A stretch of DNA of 6,719 nt. It comes from an uncultured Clostridium sp. (lineage in GTDB: Bacteria > Bacillota > Clostridia > TANB77 > CAG-508). This document shows, piece by piece, positions 1 through 4,561 of this stretch. Positions within the stretch are counted from its first letter, which is position 1. Each line of letters starts with the position of its first letter. The translations under genes and the position numbers were made by a program. The stretch lies in NCBI GenBank assembly GCA_947062645.1, contig CAMSQT010000062.1, positions 1-6,719 on the forward strand, read 5' to 3'. The notes under the pieces are model-generated. The model made no database searches, was not told the DNA's origin, and was given only the letters and a program-made list of their open reading frames with translations.

Positions 1-577
1 GGTTACCTGTTGCATCTTCAATTACAACTCCTTCTGCTACTGTTTCTGCTGAATCTTCTGCTATTTTAAATCCTTCTGGCACTATTACTTTATTACCAAA
101 TTCGTCTTCTATCTTTGTTTTATCTTTAAATGGCTTATTTTGTGTTATAGCATCTTTTACTGTTTCTGCAGTATTATATTTTGAACCTGTTGATATTGAT
201 TCTGTTATTTCACCAGTTCTTCCATTTACCATATACACATTCCCTGATTTAGTAAAAGTTACCTTTATTTTATCCTCTTCTGCTGTTACTGTTGCTTCTG
301 CATTTTGATTATTTAATTCTACTTGCAATTCCTCTGCTATAACAACTGCTTCCTTTCCATTATGCAACTTATCTGCTATAACGGTGCTGTAGGCTAATTT
401 AATTAATTCTTTTTCTTCTTCTTCAATCGTTAAATCTTTTGCTGTATTTACTTTTGATAAGATTCCATTCTCTCCTGTTAGAGTTGCAATACTTACTGCT
501 GCTAAGATTAACAAAACTATTATAGTTATTACTAACGCAATTAGAGTAATACCTTTACTATTTTTTATATTTTTCAT
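1..577 (-). CDS. Prepilin-like secreted/surface protein, partial (3' end outside window)
   Basis: An open frame of 192 codons starts at ATG 577-575 and runs off the left edge without a stop. The protein opens with a short basic leader (MKNIKNSKG) followed by GITLIALVITIIVLLILAA, a type IV prepilin/pseudopilin N-terminus: Gly9 is the expected prepilin-peptidase cleavage position and residues 10-30 form the hydrophobic helix. Position +5 of the mature protein, normally Glu in pilins, is Ala14. The rest (about residues 42-192) is Glu/Ala/Thr-rich and soluble-looking. The last visible part (VPEGFKIAEDSAETVAEG, about residues 166-183) resembles the lead-in to a formylglycine-generating-enzyme-like domain that I recall from clostridial surface proteins, but that domain would lie outside the window. 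The ribosome binding site is weak (GGGA in AGTTGGGATTGTAA). The gene has its own promoter and is separated from rplL by a terminator. The N-terminal class is fairly certain; the function is unknown. Confidence 0.75.
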   Translation of the reverse strand, partial: MKNIKNSKGITLIALVITIIVLLILAAVSIATLTGENGILSKVNTAKDLTIEEEEKELIKLAYSTVIADKLHNGKEAVVIAEELQVELNNQNAEATVTAEEDKIKVTFTKSGNVYMVNGRTGEITESISTGSKYNTAETVKDAITQNKPFKDKTKIEDEFGNKVIVPEGFKIAEDSAETVAEGVVIEDATGN

Positions 578-650
578 TTACAATCCCAACTTTCTTTTGT
601 TTCTTATTATTTACCTTTTATTATGGCAATATACCCACTTTTTCATTTGT

Positions 651-679
651 ATTTTATCAATAAAACAGAATTAAGTCAA
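651..679 (-). promoter_or_regulatory. Sigma-A-type promoter for the prepilin-like gene
   Basis: On the minus strand, TTGACT (679-674) is followed by a 17-base spacer and TAAAAT (656-651). This is five of six matches to both consensus hexamers at ideal spacing. The predicted transcript would start near 644, giving a leader of about 65 bases before the ATG at 577. It lies just downstream of the rplL terminator, which makes the prepilin-like gene an independent unit. Confidence 0.7.
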
Positions 680-726
680 CTTATTGTACGATATCATTTC
701 ATTTTATAAAAATAAATCTTAATGCC

Positions 727-770
727 AAAAAAATTAAGATAGAAAACTTTTTAATAAAGTTTCCTATCTC
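727..770 (-). terminator. Intrinsic terminator of the ribosomal protein operon, after rplL
   Basis: On the minus strand AGATAGGAAACTTT (769-756) pairs with AAAGTTTTCTATCT (750-737) across a 5-base loop. The single non-Watson-Crick position is a G-U pair in RNA. The hairpin is followed by TAATTTTTTT (736-727), a U-tract. It begins about 30 bases after the rplL stop and is well formed only in the minus orientation, so it closes the operon that ends with rplL. Confidence 0.85.
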
Positions 771-798
771 AAATTTTCATACTTTCGTATTTTTACAA

Positions 799-1170
799 TT
801 ATTTTAATTCTATAACTGCTCCAACTTCGCTGAATTTTGCTTTTAATTCTTCTGCTTCTTCTTTAGAAGCTCCTTCTTTAACTGTTTTTGGCGCTCCATC
901 AACTAAGTCTTTTGCTTCTTTTAGACCTAATCCTGTAGCATCTCTAACTACTTTAATAACTTTAATTTTTTGATCTCCTGCATCTGCTAATACAACATCA
1001 AATGAAGATTTTTCTTCAGCAGCTCCTCCTGCTACTGCTCCTCCAGCTGCTGGTGCAGCAGCTGCTACTGCAGATACTCCATATTTTTCTTCGATAGCTT
1101 TCACTAAGTCTGCTAATTCAACAACGGTTAAAGCGTCGATTTCTTCGATTAATTTTTCTATTTTTTCCAT
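799..1170 (-). CDS. rplL: 50S ribosomal protein L7/L12
   Basis: This is the stalk protein of the large subunit, present as dimers bound to L10, which recruits and stimulates the translational GTPases. The 123 residues match the usual length. An N-terminal dimerisation/L10-binding helical region (about 1-32) is followed by an Ala/Gly-rich flexible hinge (about 33-52) and the conserved C-terminal domain (about 55-123) with the signature KVIKVVRDATGLGLKEAK and the ending AVIELK. The start is ATG with a perfect AGGAGG (1184-1179) 8 bases upstream. It is the last gene of the operon, 86 bases after rplJ, and is followed by a terminator rather than by rpoB. Confidence 0.98.
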   Translation of the reverse strand: MEKIEKLIEEIDALTVVELADLVKAIEEKYGVSAVAAAAPAAGGAVAGGAAEEKSSFDVVLADAGDQKIKVIKVVRDATGLGLKEAKDLVDGAPKTVKEGASKEEAEELKAKFSEVGAVIELK

Positions 1171-1256
1171 TCTAAAATCCTCCTTTTTCTAGTGATTTAA
1201 GTTCACCACTCTATTTTATTTTTAATTTGTTGATTTTTTATTTACAAGCATTTTTC

Positions 1257-1934
1257 TTATGCTTCTTCTGTTGCTTCCGCTTCAGTTTTAGCTTCTGCTA
1301 CAGTTTCTTCAGCTTCTGCTGTTTTTTCTTCTACTGCTTCTTCTGCAGGTTCAGCTACTTTTTCTTCTACTACTTCAGCCTCTGCTTCAGCTGGCTTTTC
1401 GGTAGTTTCTACTGCAACAGCTTCTGGTTTTTCTCCAGCTTCTTCTTTTTGAAGTCTTACTTGTTCTAATGCAACTGCAATTTTTGAAATATTTCCAAGT
1501 AAAGCACCTGCAAGCATTGATAGTAAGGTTTCTCTTGATGGTAATTTAGCTAATGCTATAATTTCATCAGCTGACATTACTTTTCCATCCACTACTCCAC
1601 CTTTGATTGTGTAATATTCGTTATCTTTACTAAATTTGTAGATAACTTTTGATGGCTCTAAGTAATCTTCATTACTTATGATAACTGCTGTTGGTCCTTC
1701 AAGTTTTTCTTCTAAACCTTCTATTCCACACTCTTGTAATGCTCTTCTTGTAATGTTATTTTTGATAATTGCATAGTTAGCTCCTGTTCCACGAAGATCT
1801 CTTCTTAAGGTTGTGTCGTCTGTTACATTTATTCCTCTGTAATCTGTTAAAAGTATTAATTTAGCTTCCTTCATTTTAGTTGCTAATTTAGTTACTTCTT
1901 CTTTCTTTTGGTTTAATATTTTTTCACTTGCCAT
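1257..1934 (-). CDS. rplJ: 50S ribosomal protein L10 with long acidic C-terminal tail
   Basis: L10 is the base of the ribosomal stalk: its N-terminal domain binds 23S rRNA next to L11 and its C-terminal helix binds L7/L12 dimers. Residues 1-163 match the family (for example LLTDYRGINV near the N-terminus, a GPTAV segment at 80-84, and the L12-binding helix at about 133-163). Residues 164-225 are an extra low-complexity tail made mostly of Glu, Ala, Val and Thr, with 24 Glu and about five Lys by my count, where the usual protein ends at about 165-175. The start is ATG with AGGAGGTG at 1953-1946. Upstream lies an L10 leader with attenuator, the expected autoregulatory element for rplJ-rplL. Identity is certain; the tail's function is unknown. 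Confidence 0.97.
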   Translation of the reverse strand: MASEKILNQKKEEVTKLATKMKEAKLILLTDYRGINVTDDTTLRRDLRGTGANYAIIKNNITRRALQECGIEGLEEKLEGPTAVIISNEDYLEPSKVIYKFSKDNEYYTIKGGVVDGKVMSADEIIALAKLPSRETLLSMLAGALLGNISKIAVALEQVRLQKEEAGEKPEAVAVETTEKPAEAEAEVVEEKVAEPAEEAVEEKTAEAEETVAEAKTEAEATEEA

Positions 1935-1974
1935 TTTTTATGATTCACCTCCTAAAAATTTTTATATTTATTTT

Positions 1975-2026
1975 AAAAATAAATAACACTTCTTTTCATC
2001 CTTTTCCAAGGCATGAAAGAAGTGTT
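1975..2026 (-). terminator. Attenuator hairpin in the L10 leader
   Basis: On the minus strand AACACTTCTTTCAT (2026-2013) pairs with ATGAAAAGAAGTGTT (1999-1985). This gives 14 base pairs with one bulged base and a 13-base loop, followed by ATTTATTTTT. The U-tract is interrupted, so termination is probably partial, which fits an attenuator inside an operon. A short competing pairing, AAGTGT (2040-2035) with ACACTT (2025-2020), would occupy the 5' arm and could serve as an antiterminator; this part is inference. Confidence 0.7.
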
Positions 2027-2090
2027 TGTTTTTTACACTTTTTTTCTTACCTCGGTAGGACTTAAATCTTTTGCCTACTGTCTTTGGCTA
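1975..2090 (-). promoter_or_regulatory. L10 leader (autoregulatory mRNA element for rplJ-rplL)
   Basis: The leader begins right after the rplA stop codon. On the minus strand it contains CCAAAGACAGTAGGCAAAAG followed by GATTTAAGTCCTACCGAGGT. In this, GTAGG (2078-2074) pairs with CCTAC (2059-2055), and the trailing CCGAGGT is the conserved end of the Firmicutes L10-binding leader. Downstream is a hairpin with a U-rich tail (1975-2026) that can act as an attenuator. The known role of this family is binding of L10 or the L10-L12 complex to its own mRNA to lower rplJ-rplL expression. The assignment rests on recognising the conserved core and on its position directly upstream of rplJ. Confidence 0.85.
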
Positions 2091-2774
2091 CTATTTTTGG
2101 TTTATATATAGTCCAGGTCCCATTGTTGTAGTAATTGCTACACTTCTAATGTATTGACCTTTTGCTGCTGCTGGTTTTGCTTTTATAATAGCATTAATAA
2201 TGGTTTCATAGTTTTCTAATAATTTGTCTGTTCCAAAAGAAACTTTTCCAAATCCTAAGTGAATAATGTTTGTTTTGTCTAAACGATATTCTACTTTACC
2301 AGATTTGATTTCATTGATTGCTTTTGTTACATCCATTGTTACAGTTCCTGATTTAGGGTTTGGCATTAAACCTTTTGGTCCTAATACTTTACCTAATCTA
2401 CCTACAACACCCATCATATCTGGAGTTGCAACTACAACATCATATTCAAACCAGTTGTCATTTTGGATTTTTGGGATTAATTCTTCTGCTCCAACAAAGT
2501 CAGCTCCTGCTTTTTCAGCTTCTTCTGCTTTTGGCCCTTTGGCAAATACTAATACTCTTTGTGTTTTACCTGTACCATTTGGAAGTACTACGGTACCTCT
2601 TACTTGTTGGTCAGCATGTTTAGAGTCTACCCCTAATTTAACATGTAATTCAACGGTTTCATCAAATTTTGTTTTTGGCATTTTTTCAATGATTTCTAAT
2701 GCTTCTTTTACTTCATATTCTTTTGTTTTGTCAACTAATTTTGCACTTTCTGCATATCTTTTAGATACTTTCAT
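2091..2774 (-). CDS. rplA: 50S ribosomal protein L1
   Basis: L1 binds the mobile stalk of 23S rRNA that helps release deacylated tRNA from the E site, and in many bacteria it also represses its own mRNA. The 227 residues match the family length. Recognisable segments include the N-terminal KVSKRYAESAKLVDKTKEY, the central GRLGKVLGPKGLMPNPKSGT and the C-terminal IRSVAITTTMGPGL. The start is ATG with AGGAGGT at 2790-2784. It lies 81 bases downstream of rplK, and that gap carries a probable L1-binding site. The stop TAG abuts the L10 leader. Confidence 0.98.
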   Translation of the reverse strand: MKVSKRYAESAKLVDKTKEYEVKEALEIIEKMPKTKFDETVELHVKLGVDSKHADQQVRGTVVLPNGTGKTQRVLVFAKGPKAEEAEKAGADFVGAEELIPKIQNDNWFEYDVVVATPDMMGVVGRLGKVLGPKGLMPNPKSGTVTMDVTKAINEIKSGKVEYRLDKTNIIHLGFGKVSFGTDKLLENYETIINAIIKAKPAAAKGQYIRSVAITTTMGPGLYINQK

Positions 2775-2790
2775 TTTTTCTTTACCTCCT

Positions 2791-2829
2791 TTGGTTCAAA
2801 CGAGCTTTTTTATTATTTTACTCTCCCAA
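2791..2829 (-). promoter_or_regulatory. Probable L1-binding regulatory site upstream of rplA
   Basis: On the minus strand TTGGGAG (2829-2823) and CTCGTTTGAACCAA (2804-2791) form two short stems: TTGG with CCAA, and GAG with CTC. They leave an asymmetric internal loop GTTTGAA on the 3' side only. This layout copies the L1 site of 23S rRNA and the mimic found in L1 operon messages (GGGAG opposite a YCGTT...ACC strand). It ends one base before the rplA ribosome binding site, so L1 bound here would block rplA initiation. The call rests on motif and position. Confidence 0.7.
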
Positions 2830-2855
2830 TTTTATTCATAACATTTTTATTTGAT

Positions 2856-3284
2856 TTACTCAGTAACAACTACACCCATAGACCTAGCAGTACCTTCAAC
2901 CATACTCATAGCTGTTTCAATACTTGCAGCATTTAAGTCTGGCATTTTTTGTTCTGCAATTTCTTTTACTTGTGCTTTTGTTATCTTAGCAACTTTATCC
3001 ATATTTGGTTTTCCTGAACCTTTTTGAATTTTAATTGCTTTTTTAATTAATACAGCAACTGGTGGAACTTTTGTAATAAAGTCAAATGATTTGTCTTTAT
3101 AAACAGTGATTACTACTGGTATAATCATTCCTGGTTGATTTGCTGTTCTATCATTAAATTCTTTTACAAATTGCATGATATTAACACCACTTGAACCTAA
3201 AGCTGGACCTACTGGTGGAGCTGGTGATGCTTTTCCTGCTTCAATTTGTAATTTAATTAAGTTTGATATTTCTTTTTCTGCCAT
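2856..3284 (-). CDS. rplK: 50S ribosomal protein L11
   Basis: L11 binds the GTPase-associated region of 23S rRNA at the base of the stalk and is needed for stringent-response activation by RelA-type enzymes. The 142 residues match the family. The N-terminal domain carries the conserved PAPPVGPALGSSGVNIMQF and the C-terminal RNA-binding domain ends with ETAMSMVEGTARSMGVVV. I place the start at ATG 3284-3282 (MAEKEIS). An in-frame GTG four codons upstream at 3296 overlaps the AGGAGGT (3301-3295) itself and cannot be the start. The nusG stop TAG overlaps this ribosome binding site, so rplK translation is tightly linked to nusG. Confidence 0.97.
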   Translation of the reverse strand: MAEKEISNLIKLQIEAGKASPAPPVGPALGSSGVNIMQFVKEFNDRTANQPGMIIPVVITVYKDKSFDFITKVPPVAVLIKKAIKIQKGSGKPNMDKVAKITKAQVKEIAEQKMPDLNAASIETAMSMVEGTARSMGVVVTE

Positions 3285-3299
3285 TTTAATTGGCACCTC

Positions 3300-3837
3300 C
3301 TATTTTATTTTTTGAACTTGTGAAAATTCTAATTCTACTGGTGTTTCTCTTCCAAACATAGATAGAAGAACTTTAACTTTATGTTTTTCGGTGTTTATCT
3401 CTTGAACTGTTCCCACTGAACCTTCAAATGGACCATTCATAACTTGTATTTGTTCATTTACTTCATAATCTACGTTAACAGGAACATCTTCAAATCCCAT
3501 ATTTCTTATTTCGTCTTCTGTTAGTGGAATAGGATCAGTTCCTGAACCTACAAATCCGGTAACTCCTCTTGTATTTCTTACAATATACCAAGATTCTTCT
3601 GTTACTATCATTTTAATTAGTACATAGCCTGGAAAAACTTTTCTTAAATTTGTTTTTCTTTTTCCATCTTTTATTTCTATTTGTTCCTCCATTGGAACAA
3701 TGATGTCAAAAAAGAAATCTTCTAATTCTCTGTTTTTTACTGTTTTTTCCAAGTCTGCTTTTACTTTATTTTCATAACCAGAATAAGTATGGACTACATA
3801 CCATCTAGCTACATTGTCATAATCTTTTCCGAGACAT
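3300..3837 (-). CDS. nusG: Transcription termination/antitermination factor NusG, needs a +1 frameshift at codon 3
   Basis: NusG binds RNA polymerase and affects pausing, termination and transcription-translation coupling. From residue 11 the protein is canonical: RWYVVHTYSGYENKVK (NGN domain), FPGYVLIKM at about 72-80, VRNTRGVTGFVG, and a C-terminal KOW domain around VMNGPFEGSVGTVQEI. The only well-placed start is ATG 3837-3835, 11 bases after GGAGG, but that frame reads MSRKRL and stops at TGA (3819-3817). Skipping C3831 in the third codon, CGG, gives MSGKDYDNVARWYVV and a 178-residue protein of normal length. The main frame is open upstream as far as a TAA at the ribosome binding site but has no ATG, GTG or TTG there. 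The first in-frame TTG, at 3752, would delete the conserved beginning of the NGN domain. It follows secE by 27 bases. Identity is certain; whether the shift is biological or a sequence error is open. Confidence 0.93.
3829..3834 (-). other. Candidate +1 frameshift site TCT-CGG in nusG
   Basis: Reading on the minus strand from the ATG at 3837, codon 2 is TCT (3834-3832) and codon 3 is CGG (3831-3829). Skipping the C and reading GGA as Gly enters the NusG frame. Without the shift, translation ends three codons later at TGA followed by C. The shift could in principle occur anywhere between the ATG and that TGA. CGG is preferred because the second frameshifted gene shifts at the same codon. Confidence 0.5.
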
Positions 3838-3864
3838 TTATTTGATAGCCTCCTTTATTTTTCA

Positions 3865-4248
3865 TTATTCTGCATTATTTTCTGCTGGTGCTTCTTCTAC
3901 ATTTTCTTGTGTTGTAGTTTCGTTTTCTTCAGCATTTTCTTCGCTAGTATTTTCCTCTTCGCTCACTCCAGTGTCTTCACTTGTATTGTTTTCTACTTGT
4001 GAATTTTCTGTTTGAATGACTTCTTTGATTTTATCAACACCATGTTTGTTTAAAGTTTCAAATACTACGTCTAATACAAAAACAATAACTGCTGTAATAA
4101 TTACTATAGTTATTACTGCTGTTGTATTGTTGAATAATTGTTTTGCGGTTGGCCAATTTACTTTTTTAAGTTCGGCCTTAAAGTCTTTGAAAAAACTTTT
4201 TTTGTTTTTATTATTTTCTTTTTTTGTCTTTACTTCTTTATTAGCCAT
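3865..4248 (-). CDS. secE: Preprotein translocase subunit SecE with acidic C-terminal extension
   Basis: SecE clamps SecY in the Sec channel of the plasma membrane. The short single-span form is present: a basic cytoplasmic N-terminus, the conserved amphipathic segment FKAELKKVNWPTAKQL (about 23-38) and one membrane helix (about 43-65), followed by FETLNKHGVDKIKEVI. The usual Gram-positive protein ends near there at about 60-75 residues. This one continues to 127 with a tail from about residue 81 rich in Glu, Asn and Thr, containing 17 acidic and no basic residues by my count. With the N-terminus inside, the tail should face outside the cell. The start ATG has AAGGAGG at 4262-4256. It lies between rpmG and nusG, the standard order. 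Confidence 0.96.
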   Translation of the reverse strand: MANKEVKTKKENNKNKKSFFKDFKAELKKVNWPTAKQLFNNTTAVITIVIITAVIVFVLDVVFETLNKHGVDKIKEVIQTENSQVENNTSEDTGVSEEENTSEENAEENETTTQENVEEAPAENNAE

Positions 4249-4276
4249 TTTATTTCCTCCTTAAAATAGCTTATTA

Positions 4277-4441
4277 CTATTTAGTTTCTTTGTGTGTTGT
4301 ACGTTTTTTGCAAAATTTACAGTATTTAACGATTTCTAATCTATCGGTATTGTTTCTCTTATTTTTTGAAGTCGTATAATTTCTCCTTTTACATTCTGTA
4401 CATTCTAATGTTATATTTTCTCTTGGTCCTTTTGCTGCCAT
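4277..4441 (-). CDS. rpmG: 50S ribosomal protein L33 (zinc-ribbon form)
   Basis: This is a small large-subunit protein of 54 residues, close to the usual 49-55. Two CxxC pairs (Cys14/Cys17 in CTEC and Cys41/Cys44 in CKFC) mark the zinc-binding version. Other family features are the RENITLECTECKRRNY and TTHKETK segments. The start is taken at ATG 4441-4439 (MAAKGPREN) because GGAGGTG lies 10 bases upstream. Longer readings upstream would run through the promoter and hairpin. It is the first gene of the rpmG-secE-nusG-rplKAJL operon and follows that promoter by about 75 bases of leader. Confidence 0.95.
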   Translation of the reverse strand: MAAKGPRENITLECTECKRRNYTTSKNKRNNTDRLEIVKYCKFCKKRTTHKETK

Positions 4442-4491
4442 ATGAATAACACCTCCGTATTTTTTAACATTACTTTTTTTGAAACGATGTG

Positions 4492-4518
4492 AGCGTATAT
4501 CCGTAATAATTATACGCT
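4492..4518 (-). repeat. Inverted repeat at the predicted start of the rpmG operon transcript
   Basis: AGCGTATA (4518-4511) and TATACGCT (4499-4492) are perfect 8-base inverted arms around an 11-base loop. The outer arm begins 5 bases after the -10 hexamer, so the repeat would form a hairpin at the extreme 5' end of the transcript, or an operator overlapping the start site. A second imperfect palindrome, CGTATAATTATTACG (4516-4502), is nested in it. Function is not determined. Confidence 0.6.
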
Positions 4519-4523
4519 TGAAT

Positions 4524-4552
4524 ATTGTACCACTTTTTTCCACTTGTGTCAA
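4524..4552 (-). promoter_or_regulatory. Strong sigma-A promoter of the rpmG-secE-nusG-rplKAJL operon
   Basis: TTGACA (4552-4547) and TACAAT (4529-4524) are separated by exactly 17 bases on the minus strand: a perfect -35 and a five-of-six -10. The predicted start is near 4517, about 75 bases before the rpmG ATG. It sits 9 bases beyond the frameshift-corrected stop of the flavin reductase, which supports that stop. There is no terminator between the reductase and this promoter, so read-through can also contribute. Confidence 0.9.
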
Positions 4553-4561
4553 TGGATTTTA

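Noticed and set aside
604..642. An 11-codon ATG frame in the leader of the prepilin-like gene (MKKWVYCHNKR).
   Set aside because: No ribosome binding site and no clear regulatory motif; such short frames are common by chance.
1188..1213. Small inverted repeat between rplJ and rplL.
   Set aside because: Only about four to five pairs with a bulge and no U-tract; too weak to call a terminator or processing site.
1227..1469. Plus-strand open frames opposite rplJ, rplA, secE and the J-like gene.
   Set aside because: Their compositions are simple antisense reflections (Phe/Ser/Cys or Leu/His runs) of well-supported minus-strand genes, with no ribosome binding sites.
3282..3296. GTG start four codons upstream of the rplK ATG.
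   Set aside because: The GTG overlaps the AGGAGGT ribosome binding site itself; the ATG at 3284 has correct spacing and gives the standard L11 N-terminus.
3750..3752. In-frame TTG as a possible nusG start.
   Set aside because: It would remove the conserved RWYVVHTYSGYE beginning of the NGN domain and has no ribosome binding site, whereas homology clearly continues upstream.
4502..4516. Zur-type operator upstream of rpmG.
   Set aside because: The symmetry is only partial, and zinc-repressed L33 paralogs are normally the zinc-free form, while this L33 keeps both CxxC pairs. Kept only as a weak idea within a finding.
4470..4561. Unshifted extension of the flavin reductase as a genuine 31-residue longer C-terminus.
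   Set aside because: The extension has no family resemblance and runs across a near-perfect promoter and start-site hairpin; the shifted frame restores the conserved ending.
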